Origin: Pochonia chlamydosporia 170
Taxonomy: Eukaryota; Ascomycota; Sordariomycetes; Hypocreales; Clavicipitaceae
Direction of reading: 5' to 3'
Length of the DNA: 64,000 nucleotides
Assembly: GCF_001653235.2 (NCBI RefSeq)
Contig: NC_035791.1
Span: 1,426,001 to 1,490,000 of the forward strand
Shown here: one piece after another, positions 18,116 through 29,193 of the stretch
Layout: every line of letters starts with the position of its first letter
Position numbering within the stretch: position 1 is the first letter of the stretch
The notes under the pieces: generated by a model
What the model saw: only the letters and a program-made list of their open reading frames with translations
What the model was told of the DNA's origin: nothing
The model's database searches: none
Program-made: the position numbers and the translations under genes

Positions 18116-20123
18116 ATGACCACCGACGACCACATCGATGCACTCAAGCAAGCTGGTGGGGGAGCCAGTCAGGCTCTTCGTGCGACTCCGACTCTAAACA
18201 GCACCTTCCTATCCTACCTAAAGACCATATTTGAGACTCATGCCGATGCCGATGGGAAATGGTCGCCCGGTCAAGTTGAGCGCTTTATTCAGCAGGTTCA
18301 GGATAATGATCGTACGACTAAGGCTGCGACGAAATTGCTGGGCCAGCCTGATGTCGATCTGAACGCCTTCCTCCAGTACATGACTTCCGAAGATGCTGCC
18401 ATAACAAGGCCGTGGAAGGGAAGCGATCTATCTTGGCCGCTTTCAAACTACTTTATCAGTTCCAGCCACAACACCTACTTGACGGGGAACCAGCTGTACA
18501 GTGACAGTACAACTGACGCATATACAAATGTGCTCCTGCGGGGCTGTCGATGCGTTGAGATTGATGTCTGGGATGGAGATGAATCAGACCTGTCAGATAC
18601 GTCCGACTCGAATTCGGACGATGAGAAGGTCCAGGGGGGAACGAAAACAGCCAAGTCGAAACGCTACAGCACGTTTGATAAGCTGAAGCAAAAAATTCCA
18701 GACAGTCTGACATCAAAGCTCGAGAAGACGAGTTTGGGTAAATCTTTGGAACGAAGACACACCGGGAAGACTTCCGCCGGTGCAAGTCCTAGTGTAGCTT
18801 CCGAGAGCGACACCAAGGTTGTGCCAGAAGTAGCTGTCGTTGAGCCTCGAGTGCTTCACGGCTACACACTGACCAAAGAAGTTTCGTTCCGAGATGTGTG
18901 CAAAGCGATTCGAGAAAGCGCCTTTACGGTATCAGACATGCCACTCATCATCAGTCTCGAAGTACATTGTGGTGCAGAGCAGCAAGTCATGATGGCCAAC
19001 ATCATGAAGGAGGTTTGGAAGGGCATGCTTGTTAACGAGAGCGAGATCAAGCCGGGAGTGCTACCAAGCCCTGAGCAACTGAAGCAAAAGATTCTCATCA
19101 AGGTCAAATATGCACCGCCAGATGCGCCAGCGGCAGCGGCAGAATCTGACAGTGGAGATGATGAGCGCTTGCCAGCTGAGGCAGCACCGCCCAAGAAACC
19201 ATCCAAAGTCATCCAGCAGCTAAGCAAGTTGGGCATCTACACCAAGGCTGTTACATTTAAGGCGTGGACGCAACCCGAGGCTAGTATGCCGACGCATATT
19301 TTCTCCTTGGCTGAAAAGAAGTTTATCGAACACCGCGAGAATCATTCCAAGGAGCTCTTCACTCACAACAGAGACTATCTCTTGCGTGCTTATCCCTCTG
19401 GACTTCGTATCCGATCCTCAAATATGACACCCACTGTCTTTTGGGGATCCGGCGCCCAAGTTGTTGCACTAAACTGGCAACAAACAGATGAGGGCATGAT
19501 GCTGAACGAAGGCATGTTTGCCGGAACAGGGGGATACGTCCTCAAACCTGAAGGTAGACACACCCGACCATTATTCACATCTATGTTAAGGTGCTAACAC
19601 CCCCATGATAGGATACCGCTCTAACAAAGCAAACAAATCCCCCAACACCATCAGCTACAAGACACTAACCCTATCGCTCACCTTCCTCGCCGCCCAATCC
19701 ATCCCTCTCCCACACGGCGACAAATCCCAAAAGAAGTTCAACCCCTACATCAAGACCGAACTACACGTCGACGCCTGCGACCCCCAAGCCCACGGCCGTC
19801 CAGGTTCATCCGACGGTCTAGACACCGATGTCCGGCACAAGGCTCGCACCAAGACCCACAAGGGCACCGACATAGATCTCGGCAAGCAGCAAATCTCATT
19901 CAATGACGTCGATGGCCTGGTGGAAGAATTGACGTTTGTGCGCTTCACGGTGCGGGATGATGAGCTTGGCAGAGATGATCTTGCGGCTTGGGCGTGCGTG
20001 CGGCTAGATCGATTGGGACAGGGGTATAGATTTATCCATTTGCTTGATTCTAAGGGTCGTTTGACAGATGGTACCATTCTTGTCAAGGTGGAAAAGACGC
20101 TGGCGGAGGACTTGGCCAACTGA
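18116..20123 (+). CDS. plc1: Phosphoinositide-specific phospholipase C (delta type)
   Basis: It hydrolyses PtdIns(4,5)P2 to diacylglycerol and inositol trisphosphate at membranes. The 649 residues come from exons 18116-19553 and 19612-20123 (intron GTAGAC..ATAG, phase 1). Order of domains: a short EF-hand-like N-terminus (about 1-100); the X box with SSSHNTYLTGNQ (first catalytic His), CRCVEIDVWDG, and VLHGYTLTKEVSF (second His); an acidic/Ser linker; the Y box including FTHNRDYLLRAYPSGLRI and GYVLKPEGYRS; then a C2 domain ending VKVEKTLAEDL. A Ser/Lys-rich insert (about 160-240) sits inside the X region between the catalytic blocks, as in other fungal PLCs. There is no PH domain. All main catalytic residues are visible. 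Confidence 0.93.
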
Positions 20124-20642
20124 GGGACGTAGATGCGTGATGACGTATGAATGCACATGGCTGGAGGCAAGGGTATAGGCATGTTGTGCATGGCGACGGT
20201 GCTAGGTTTGCAACTCATCATCGGATGAATAGCATAGTTATTATTGCATTTCAAGAACTGCTTTGCACAAGATGAGTAAGGTGACTGATTTTGTAGATTG
20301 CATAATGGGATTGCTTCTGTCCTATACGGCGTTTCTGTGCTATCCTGCCGATTACGCTCCCAGTCAATCCCCACCCCAAAGTCCATATAGCTGGCATGTT
20401 CACACAGGCCTAGCATTTATAATGGTTACACGCCAGCAGCAAGATAAAGAGAGCAATTCAAATATGGACAAAAAATTGAGGCACAAATCATTAGTGTCAA
20501 TTTAGACTGAAGTATCAAGACTTGTTGTCTGAAAGCTATATCAATGTTCCAAAGTCTCATTAAAAAGACCGTCTCATCAATTGAGTATCAATCGCTGCAA
20601 AAATAAAAAAGCCCATGACCAAGGCCAGTCTCATAAAGTCGT
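20124..20642. other. Convergent intergenic spacer
   Basis: The spacer lies between the PLC gene and the 3' end of the Gly/Ser/Tyr-repeat gene. It is AT-rich in its second half with no gene seen. Confidence 0.5.
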
Positions 20643-21644
20643 TTAGTAGTCATCATCGCGGCCCTGCTTGGAGCGGCCCTTGCTAGCAAGGCTGTCGCTG
20701 CCGAGGACATCGCCGGCCTTCTCGAGGAACTTGCCGACCTTGCTGCCGCCGCTGTTGTCGTCGTCACGGTTGCTAGAGCCGTAGGAGTCGTTGCCACCGG
20801 AGCCATATGACGACTTGTTGTTGCCGGAGCCGTAGCTGTCGTTGCCAGAAGAGCCGTACGAGTCACTGCCACCAGTGCGACCAGATGAGCCGTAGCTGTC
20901 ATTTCCAGAGGAACCAAAGTTGTTGTCATTGTCACGACCACTGCGGCCAGAAGAGCCATAGCTGTCGTCGTTGTCGCGGCCGGATGAGCCGTAAGAAGAG
21001 GACTTGTTGCCAGAGCCATAGCTATCATTGCCAGATGAACCAAAGCTGTTGTCGTTATCACGGCCACTGCGACCGGATGAGCCATAGGAGTCGTTACCTC
21101 CAGTGCGGCCAGATGAGCCGTAGCTGTCATTTCCGGATGAACCAAAGCTAGTGTCATTGTCACGGCCACTGCGGCCAGAAGAGCCGTAGCTATCGTTGCC
21201 AGAGGAGCCAAACTTGTTGTCATTGTCACGGCCCGAAGAGCCATAGGAAGACTGGTTGTTACCAGATGAGCCGAAGCTGTTATCATCATCGCGTCCACTT
21301 CGGCCAGAAGAGCCGTAGGAGTCGCTGCCGCCAGTACGGCCAGAAGAGCCATAGGAATCATTTCCAGACGAGCCGTAGCTGTCATTGTCGCGGCGGTTAG
21401 ACGAGCCCTGGATTGAATTGTTAACGGGATACTCTTTTTAAATCGATGTCAAGCTTCAAGGATTATTGACTTACGTAGCTGTCGTTGTTGCCACCACCGT
21501 AGCTGGACTGGATGAATTACCCGTGTTAGTATTATGAGCCTGTACGGAGCGGGGTAGCTCGAGGCAAGCTCTCAAGGTGAGCCAATTTCTTGAGAACCCT
21601 TAGCTGTAACTCACGTTGTCGTTGTCGTTGTCGCGGTAAGACAT
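20643..21644 (-). CDS. Gly/Ser/Asn/Tyr-repeat protein with conserved basic tail (stress/dehydrin-like)
   Basis: Assembled as exons 21644-21615 (MSYRDNDNDN), 21507-21475 (SSYGGGNNDSY) and 21407-20643, phase 0 throughout, giving 275 residues. The third exon encodes about 20 short units of two kinds, NDSYGSSGR(S/T)G and RDNDNxFGSSG. It ends with a distinct tail, GGSKVGKFLEKAGDVLGSDS followed by LASKGRSKQGRDDDY. Tails of the form KxxEKAGxxL..KG..KR occur in fungal hydrophilic stress proteins. A desiccation/stress-protective or condensate-forming role is inferred, not shown. The longest open frame here (265 codons, Ala/Thr/Met-rich) is a shadow; splice sites at both small 5' exons and the sensible repeat support the frame given. 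A TATA box lies at 21778-21787. Confidence 0.82.
20745..21407 (-). repeat. Coding repeat array (SYGSSG units)
   Basis: Imperfect 24-36-nt units repeat through the third exon of the gene at 20643-21644. Units alternate between a Tyr type (SYGSSG) and a Phe type (FGSSG preceded by RDNDN). Confidence 0.85.
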
Positions 21645-24300
21645 TGTGAAGGTAGTGTGTGTAAGTGCTTTGTGAGGGAAGGGTATAGATTGAATGAGAA
21701 GCAACTGATGAGTGTGAGACGGCGATGCGAGATTGATCTCTGGTTCTCAGTGAGCAAGGCTACGGGCGGTATTAGACTTTATATATGGGCGCCGCATGTG
21801 AGAGACGACCTCTTGCATCATCTCTGCCTCTTCTCGCTCATCCACATCCACATCGGTAGGCATGCGATGGGAAGCAAGCTACATGCAACCCGATCTGGAC
21901 CTGTTGGATCGACGAATGCGCAGCTCCCCATGGCCCCATGTTGCTACGCCACACCTACTGATGCCCCTCCTTCGGCAGCGAGTCGGGCTCACGGCCATCG
22001 TGGACGCCGAAACAAGCAACCATGGCCTGGTTCAGCTGAATGGTGCCTCAGCTTGTCCACGGCCAAAGCCGCAGCGATGGAGCTGTCCCACAAAAGGGCA
22101 GGGTCCGTCCTGCGGCTGGGAGCTTGGTAGATGAGGTCCCGGCATAGCTACCCGTATATCCAGTCGCCTGGTACCTTTTTAACCGTAGAGTCGTGGTGGA
22201 TGTTGGTAGCGAGTCTTGTGCTCGAGCTTGTTGAGAATGGGCCCCATGACACGGCAGGATTGGGGGAGAGATGCAACGCTTGCGATGATGCCATGTTCAG
22301 GAAACGGTCCTGGCGCGCTCTCGCTTTCATTATGGTTCTTCCATGCAGGTCTAGGACGTCTGATTGTCGCGGCTGTCGCCAGAGTGTGGCCATCGAGCAC
22401 CATTGATGGATCAAGATGATGTCAAGCCAGAGACGCCGGCGGATCGGCAACTCGAGCACCTGGGTCAAGTGGGCTGACTGGGAGGAACTGAGGGGTCGTC
22501 GTCATCTCGAGCCGGATACCAACTGGTAGACATGAAGAATTGGGAGCTGGAGGTTGTTCCATGTATCGGACTCTAGACAACAAGTGAAAAGGAGCTACCT
22601 TGGCGGGGTAACACCTAGCGGACTGGGAAGTAGCAACCAAGAAAGTGGGGGGCGACGGCCTCCCAAACTCCCATTGCTCTTTCCGAAAACCATCTGAGCA
22701 GGGAATCGACCATGCACGTCCTCTGGTCCTCTGCCTTGCTCTGGCAAATCTGGTAGTCCAATGATCATCTCATCTCGTCTCATCTCATCCCATGTCTCCG
22801 CGTGGGAACCTTGGAAGCTGATTGATTTCCGAATTCGTCTGGTGCCATCAATTCTTGCGCAATACAGGGAATATGCCACGCATCATGATTGTGGCGGTAC
22901 ATGCTTCCCTGCCCCCAAGATTGTAAATGTACCAATTGTTTGAAACAAGGCCAAGTTGACAAGCTGCTGCATGCAACCGTGAGCCACAGCCAAGTCCAAT
23001 CTTGGAATGTCACCCAGCAGAACATGCATGGCTAGCTTTATTCTACTGGACCATCTCGTTTGGTGGTGACACGGATGTTCCATTCAAGTACAAGAAGTTT
23101 TTGTAGTTTCTATCTGCTCATCAATTTACGATGCCCCTCTTGGTCCACTTGGCTGGTATGCATGGTGGTGATGGTTGGTGGTGGCCATCTCGTTTGGCTC
23201 CAATTATCGGGTATGCCGGGTGTTAGTCCTATACTCATTGGCCTGTGTTGGAGAGACAGCATTCAAGTGGCAGAGAGAAAACTAACCTTGAGCTTGGGGG
23301 GAAGAGATATTGTGTGTCAAAGCTAGATGAGGGGATGTTGAGGGGTATTTTCTCTGAGCTGCGGATGAGGGACAGGCAATGTGCAAATATGCAGCCAAAA
23401 GAACAATTTCCCAGAATTCGCATTAAGTTGCAAGGCAAGTATTTCGCGCATATAGAACATGAGGCGGCCGCAGAGTAGCAGTAACGTATGTACGAATATA
23501 TCAAATGCGATCTCTACAGCACGTCAATACTCCGTATCCTGCTTGCTTGCTAAATTCTGACGAGGGTGTGTAACACAGAAGCTTGACGCCAATGAGCTCT
23601 ACTGACGCTGTGTGAGTGTGACAACGTGGTGACGATGATGCAACACGTCCACAGGTTGCTTCTCATAAACTTTACCCGCGCCATGCACAGTGACTCTGCG
23701 AGACAGGTTGGTCGAGATTTCCGGCGGGAACAGCCTGCAAGATGCCAAGTTCCTTGTCCTCATCAGATGTAGGTTAGTATGAGAAAATGTGAGAGGAAGG
23801 CGGAGGGGCGGATGAGATATCACGATGGGCGAACAGTTGCGGTGCAGCATCGCTCGCAGCTTTATTCTTATTTTGCCAGCTAAAGTATTGTAATAAGTTT
23901 GGGGCCGACATTCTATGCTTTGATCGGATCGACGGCTTGAGCTAATGAAGATGCAGCATGTATCTCACTACAAGATCAGATGGTGACAATGAAGTAGTCC
24001 AGAGCCCTCTCGGGCTACTAGTCCAAACTTTCACAATTTCTGAACCAGAGCTTCACTTTTAAAATGTCAATTCATTTCTCTCCTACACCAGACTTGGCAC
24101 TGTCGATGCGCCAGCTGCCACCAGCTGTCAAGCAGCTGTAACACTGTCTGATTTATTGCCCAAATACTCCGTACAGTTGCCGCAATTATTCCTCTCAATT
24201 CAATGTTTTCTTTCCTTCAAACCAAGAACCGCCCGTAAAGGTGAAGAAGGGACTTTGTTGTATCAGACCCAGCCAGCGTCCATCCAGGCGCAACAGAATC
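21645..24300. other. Large intergenic region, 2.65 kb
   Basis: Many short overlapping frames appear on both strands, none with splice consistency, signal peptide or known motif. Seen: a TATA box for the minus-strand repeat gene, a short CATCT/CGTCT run near 22765-22790, and two TACTCCGTA motifs (23528, 24165). It could hold regulatory sequence for a strongly regulated stress gene or a noncoding RNA. No direct evidence supports either. Confidence 0.4.
21778..21787 (-). promoter_or_regulatory. TATA box of the repeat-protein gene
   Basis: TTTATATATG on the plus strand (CATATATAAA on the minus) lies about 135 bases before the ATG at 21644. Confidence 0.45.
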
Positions 24301-25085
24301 ATGGCACAAAACTCCAAGACCGTGAAGACCAGCCCCAGTTGGAGACACATCCGAGTCGGCCCTCATCCTTTTCCCGGCGACCTAGACAAGATCAACGCCC
24401 AATGGATGGACGCGAGGCGACCCATGATGGATGCATTCTTCCAGTATGTTTACGCAGATAAAACTGGCGCCGCAAACGTAGTAGCATGTCTACGCGGGGG
24501 TGCTGAGTATCGGGTGTGCAACTTACTCATGAAGAAAGGCCTTAACTTCGTCTACCAAGAAGAGTTTGCCTATTTGGTGGATGAAAAACTTTGGGGTAAA
24601 TTTTGGGACGATGCAAACGCATCAGGACTTGGTAACGGCCCTTCAGCTACTCTCTTTTATATCCACGCATTTCATTCGCTAACTCTGAGCACATAGTTGC
24701 CAAGGATTTGGACAATCCGAAATGGCCATGGTCTCATGTAAAGTCCCTCACTAAGCAAGGTGAAATATCAAGGCATTATGACGCGTATTTGACCAAAAAA
24801 CGACAGCCACCGGTGTATACGTCCTCAGCAACACAGACGATAGAGGGTAATCCCAAGCCGGTGTCCAAGGTCCGGTATTGCAGAACCCAAGTCAAGGATT
24901 CATGTGATGAACGTTGGAAAACTATCAAGACTGAAGTATGGGGTGATGACGGTGACTGGACGAACGCGCAAAGCGTGCTGGGCTGGCCGGATGGTCGCAA
25001 ACCCAAGCGAGCAAAACGAGAGGAAGTTGAAGCGTTATCCGAGCCCGTGAGCCAGAGGGGTGTCATTTCCGCAAGAGAAGGTTAA
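24301..25085 (+). CDS. Hypothetical protein, unrecognised
   Basis: A 239-residue protein I do not recognise. Exons: 24301-24631 and 24697-25085, intron GTAACG..CATAG, phase 1; the join restores a Val codon and keeps the frame. The first half is Trp/Phe/Tyr-rich and looks globular (WRHIRVGPHPFPGDLDKI, MMDAFFQYVYADK, LMKKGLNFVYQEEFAYLV). The second half is basic and hydrophilic (KKRQPPVYTSS, GRKPKRAKREEVEAL). PKRAKR resembles a nuclear localisation signal. There is no signal peptide or membrane segment. ATG 24301 was chosen because upstream in-frame codons to 24241 contain no ATG. Its neighbours give no hint of function. Confidence 0.6.
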
Positions 25086-25749
25086 TGCATGAGTAGCCCG
25101 CATTTGACAACTCGGCTTCCTTACAACAAAGGGGCCGGATAAGTCTAGCAATGTTGATGAAGAGGATCTCAGCAGCAATTTGAACAAGGGGCATGGTTTT
25201 TTGACCGAGGGTTCGTGGTTTCACAGCAGAAGTAAGTTCCACAAAGAGATGCAATCTTAGATAACAGCCTTAAAATCTTGAAAGAGCTAACCGTTTTATG
25301 TAGGTAGTGTGGTTGCGGTAAAGCATTGCTATACGCGCTAGTAGGTCAATACGGAGGTGGAAGATCGGATCAACCTTGCGTTCATGATGAGTGAACCAGC
25401 GTTGCAAAACACTAGCAGTTGCAAGCTTTTAAAGTGTCAAGCTCTCCTAAGCGTTCAATACTCTGATATGCCGGTTTGAGATTCTTCACGACATTTATCT
25501 GTCTGAATGAAGAAGTCACAAACCAGGCAAACGATGCAATGCATTTGCTATCCTCACAATAACCAGGCCAGCAGTATTTCACTATCTGTCGCACAAAACG
25601 ACAAATACAATTCATTAACACTACGTCCCTGGCCGTGATAACGTATCCAATCCACAAATCTATCCCCAAGTCTCATCCCAATGCCTTTAGAAACGCCCAA
25701 ACACACCCACAATACAGCATCACCACCACACAGCACAACCACAAACTCA
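25086..25749. other. Convergent intergenic spacer
   Basis: No gene is supported between the hypothetical gene and the 3' end of the secreted Cys-rich gene. Confidence 0.5.
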
Positions 25750-26940
25750 CTACCCCTTTCCACATGCGCAGAACCCCTTCCCGCCCTTCATATCCTCCAC
25801 CGTAACCTTCGGCAAACAACCCGCCTTCATCCCCTCCCCACACCTCACATACCCCCCGCAAAACTCCAAATCACCCCCCGCCGCCGGCACCGTACACGTA
25901 AACTCCCTACAAACACACTTCCCCAGCGGAAACGCCTCCCACTCATCCCCCGTAGAGCACTGCGGAAACGCGGGATACACCAGATTCACGTCGTGGCTGG
26001 TGCTCTGCCTTCCCCCCGCGCACGTCAGCCTCTCCTGGCAGAACTTGTGCGGGTTCGGCAAGACCAGACAGCCGGGCTGTTTCGGTCGACACTGGCAGAC
26101 GGTCTGGTTGCCGTAGAGGAAGGGCTCGAGGATGCACTGCGGGTATTCGTCTTGGCTGCACTGCTGGGGGAGGTTGGTGCATGCGTCGGGCTTGTTCTGC
26201 TGGCAGGGGATGGGGAGGCAGCGGCATTGTTTGTCCTGGCACGTCTCGAAGTGGTGGAGGGTGGGATTGCAGGGGTAGTTGGTTTTGCAGAACTGGTTGC
26301 CTTTGCTGCCGGGTTCGCAGGAGGGGGGTGTTCGTTTTTGGAGTTGTTGGCAGGTTAGGTTGATGGCTGTTTGCTCTGGGATGGGGGAGGATGGGGAGGT
26401 ATAGGGAGATGGAATGGGTGCCGGAGATGTGTTTGCGTTGCTTGTGTGAGGTGTAGTTGGTGTGGCATGTTTTGATATCTGGTTTGTGTTAGGAGATGAG
26501 TAGATGGTTTCTGCCTTGGATTCTCGGCGTGATGAGTTCCAGTTGCCGGCTTCGTTTATCCTCAAGTTGCCCTGCAAGATATCTGCAAGTTGGGCGGAGG
26601 AAGTTGCAGTAGTCTTCCTGATAACAGTCGTGATTGTAGTCAGACCAGCCGTAGGTGCTATGCTTGGAGACAAGTCGGTCAAGGAGCTATCGCCTTTACG
26701 CAGTGCAGCTGCTTTAGTCGATGCTGTTTCTTGGCCAAGGTGTACATGTATTGTAGTCGAATTACCAATAATACCCAGAGAGAGCTTTCCCGCCGCGGGG
26801 TGAGAGGTCCGCTGTTTGACTGTAGATGCCGTAGATGAAGGAGCCTCGGCAGATAAGGTTGAAGTTGGGGGAGTCGACGAGGCAAGACTATCTGCTGCTG
26901 AGTGCTGAACCAGCAGTGCTACAAGCAGCAGATTCAACAT
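25750..26940 (-). CDS. Secreted protein: Ser/Thr-rich stalk plus Cys-rich domain
   Basis: A 396-residue predicted extracellular protein. The ATG at 26940 gives a signal peptide (MLNLLLVALLVQHSAA); the frame continues 32 codons further up, but these disrupt the signal and precede the TATA-like element at 27016. Residues to about 180 are Ser/Thr/Ala/Pro-rich and probably O-glycosylated. The C-terminal 190 residues contain about 25 cysteines in spaced short motifs (CQCRPKQPGC, CVCREFTC, FCACGKG). Three segments of about 50 residues begin with a PxC/QFC pattern and end CxC, suggesting internal repeats. No family is recognised with confidence. A cell-surface or effector-like role is possible. It is single-exon. 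Confidence 0.72.
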   Translation of the reverse strand: MLNLLLVALLVQHSAADSLASSTPPTSTLSAEAPSSTASTVKQRTSHPAAGKLSLGIIGNSTTIHVHLGQETASTKAAALRKGDSSLTDLSPSIAPTAGLTTITTVIRKTTATSSAQLADILQGNLRINEAGNWNSSRRESKAETIYSSPNTNQISKHATPTTPHTSNANTSPAPIPSPYTSPSSPIPEQTAINLTCQQLQKRTPPSCEPGSKGNQFCKTNYPCNPTLHHFETCQDKQCRCLPIPCQQNKPDACTNLPQQCSQDEYPQCILEPFLYGNQTVCQCRPKQPGCLVLPNPHKFCQERLTCAGGRQSTSHDVNLVYPAFPQCSTGDEWEAFPLGKCVCREFTCTVPAAGGDLEFCGGYVRCGEGMKAGCLPKVTVEDMKGGKGFCACGKG

Positions 26941-27015
26941 CGTAAAGTCGGAGCCGAGGCATACAGAGATATGACAAAACGTGCAAGTTGAACGTGAGAG
27001 CTCGACATGTCGAAC

Positions 27016-27024
27016 AATATATAC
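27016..27024 (-). promoter_or_regulatory. TATA-like element of the secreted Cys-rich gene
   Basis: GTATATATT on the minus strand lies about 80 bases before the ATG at 26940. Confidence 0.4.
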
Positions 27025-27138
27025 CCAAACTTGCAACTATACACCGTGAATCAAGGCTGCCCTTGAGACGAAATACTCAGTTTCGCATTGTTCGTGAACA
27101 ACATAGTATACAACAGATGAATAGCTGATTCTCACAGC

Positions 27139-29193
27139 CTACAACCGGCTACTCGTATCCCCTCCCAACGCACCACTCATCAAAGGTGGTTCAGGGGCGC
27201 CTCCAAACAGCACAAGTTCTCTGCCTCCTTTTGTCCCCCACCAAGCAACTCCAATCGTCGACCTCTCCACGTCCATCTCCCCATTTACCAGTATGTCCCA
27301 GAATCGCTTCTTCACTGGTAGTTTCAGCCGAGGGTCTTCAATCTCATTCATGGCCTGGGCAGTGATTGCCAACCATTCCTCCACCAACGGCAGCGGCAAG
27401 AATGGCAAAGAATCTATCAGCGTCATGACCAAGGCACTTTGCTCTGATAAGGGCTCCTCTTGCGTTTCTTCGAGTGCTTGTGAAACAGTGTCTGGTTTGG
27501 TAGGGAGCAAGGTCTTGCTCGCGGTAATGGTGTTAGTGCGAAGCATGTCCAAAAGTGTTTCCGACATGTGTGGCTCTATGGCGGCGATGGGGAACGGCGG
27601 AGATACAATTTCCATGACGGTTTTGAAGGCGACTCTGAATTGGCGTGGGGATATGTGTTGAGGGAACGAGTCAAAGACTTTGACAATGTAAAAGGGTGTA
27701 ATCTTGATGGTGAGTGCGCTGTGTTGTGGGCATGAGAGCACGGATAGAATGGCACTATGAGCAGATTCGAAGATTTCGGTCATGGATGGTGACATGGCGC
27801 CTTCTTGGGAGAGGTATGAGATTGCGGGCTTCACAATGAGGAGCTCGCATGCGTCGGTGGAGAGTGTGAGAGGGAGATGTTCCGCCACGTTGAGGTAGAA
27901 TAAATCGAGCGTCATGTGAAGGTGTGCTGACGGATTGAGAATTGCGTCCGCAGGTCGGATTTCTCTGAGAAACGCTTCGGTGGCTGGGCCGTCTCGACTC
28001 AAAACGTCAAGCGACGTCATGTAAGCGAATGTGTATACCTGGAACGCGCTGTTTCCGTTTCTATTCGAGATGAAGAACATATTTCGCAATATTTGCAACG
28101 ACTTGGAGGCAACGCTGGGAGCCATGCCGTGCATCAACATGTGCGGATCCAACAGACCGCGAGCCACAATTGCCTGCAGGACGGCTGTCGTGCCAAACAT
28201 GAGCTTTCTGAATACCTGCCACAATAATGGCCAGGTGGTTTGTGCCGTTTCAGGGCTCAAGTGAGAACCCTCAAAGGCCGGGTCGATTTCGCTAAATCGA
28301 TTCTTTTGCCAAGCATCCAGGACCCTGGCAGTAAATACTAACAAAGCATCCTGCGCTTGCAACACCACAGGAGTATCAGTCGCATTCTGTACAGCAAAGG
28401 CTGCCAGTTTGGACAGTGGGCCCATGTTTGTCATCAATGGTTGCTTGTCCATGTCCCGCAATAGCTGACAGGAAGCAGACCGTTCAGGCCATGAGAAGAT
28501 ATGGCCGGGTTGCAATGTGGTGTCTCTGCTGACTGCCTTGAGGAACTGCGCATCGCAAAAGCCTTCTTCTCCGGTAATTGCCCAGATGGCAATTGGTAGC
28601 AGCGCATTGCAATTTATCTGAGCTCTGTGAAACTCGGAGAGTATAGGAAACGCAAAATTCAAAGCCGTGATGATGGATACTGCGGCTGCGGGACCATCTT
28701 CGACGTTTCCTTCAAGGGCGAGATTGGCGGCCATGACGACAGCTTGCTCCAAGGTATTGCGCAGCCCTCTCGACAAAGACTGTCGATCTTGGCCTTCCAT
28801 ACCCATCAACACACCAGTCAATACGAGCAGGTGCTGCCACCGTCGAGACCTCTCGTCAGCGCCCTTGACAACTGCTCGGGTCCATTCTTCGCATCGGAGT
28901 CCTCCGCCTTCAGATGGACCTTTGCGTTTGACGCCCTCGATTTCGTTCTCGCGCACGCGAACGGCGGCGGTGTGATATATGCCGATTATCCTTACGGCAG
29001 TTTTGGATCCATCGTTTCGGTGCCAGATGGCCGGGGCCGTGAGAAGCTGTGATGTGAGGACACCGAGGTTGAGCGGGTTGGAGAGCTGCGTTAGCAAATG
29101 GGTCGTGGTGCCGATGATTTGGTCCGTCTTTGCGGCATCGTGGACGTCCTGGTAATACTGCAGGACAGTATTTAGGAGTCTATCTGCAGGCAT
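27139..29193 (-). CDS. pex8: Peroxin 8, intraperoxisomal import factor
   Basis: PEX8 works on the lumenal side of the peroxisomal membrane, linking the docking and RING complexes of the matrix-protein import machinery. The 684-residue protein starts MPADRLLNTVLQYYQ and continues THLLTQLSNPLNLGVLTSQL then TAPAIWHR, which I recall as the conserved fungal PEX8 N-terminus. The body is a long alpha-solenoid-like sequence. The last three residues are SRL, a functional-type PTS1, as expected because yeast PEX8 carries its own targeting signals. The frame is open 123 codons further upstream to 29562. That start would overlap the divergent gene beginning at 29561, and the extra sequence is unlike PEX8, so 29193 was chosen. 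It has no introns. Confidence 0.85.
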   Translation of the reverse strand: MPADRLLNTVLQYYQDVHDAAKTDQIIGTTTHLLTQLSNPLNLGVLTSQLLTAPAIWHRNDGSKTAVRIIGIYHTAAVRVRENEIEGVKRKGPSEGGGLRCEEWTRAVVKGADERSRRWQHLLVLTGVLMGMEGQDRQSLSRGLRNTLEQAVVMAANLALEGNVEDGPAAAVSIITALNFAFPILSEFHRAQINCNALLPIAIWAITGEEGFCDAQFLKAVSRDTTLQPGHIFSWPERSASCQLLRDMDKQPLMTNMGPLSKLAAFAVQNATDTPVVLQAQDALLVFTARVLDAWQKNRFSEIDPAFEGSHLSPETAQTTWPLLWQVFRKLMFGTTAVLQAIVARGLLDPHMLMHGMAPSVASKSLQILRNMFFISNRNGNSAFQVYTFAYMTSLDVLSRDGPATEAFLREIRPADAILNPSAHLHMTLDLFYLNVAEHLPLTLSTDACELLIVKPAISYLSQEGAMSPSMTEIFESAHSAILSVLSCPQHSALTIKITPFYIVKVFDSFPQHISPRQFRVAFKTVMEIVSPPFPIAAIEPHMSETLLDMLRTNTITASKTLLPTKPDTVSQALEETQEEPLSEQSALVMTLIDSLPFLPLPLVEEWLAITAQAMNEIEDPRLKLPVKKRFWDILVNGEMDVERSTIGVAWWGTKGGRELVLFGGAPEPPLMSGALGGDTSSRL

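Noticed and set aside
20588..21385. 265-codon minus-strand frame, Ala/Thr/Met/Leu-rich
   Set aside because: It is a shadow of the SYGSSG-repeat gene. The alternative frame gives a regular repeat, a sensible tail and two spliced 5' exons.
25681..26358. 225-codon plus-strand frame
   Set aside because: Antisense of the secreted Cys-rich protein; His/Arg/Pro-rich shadow composition.
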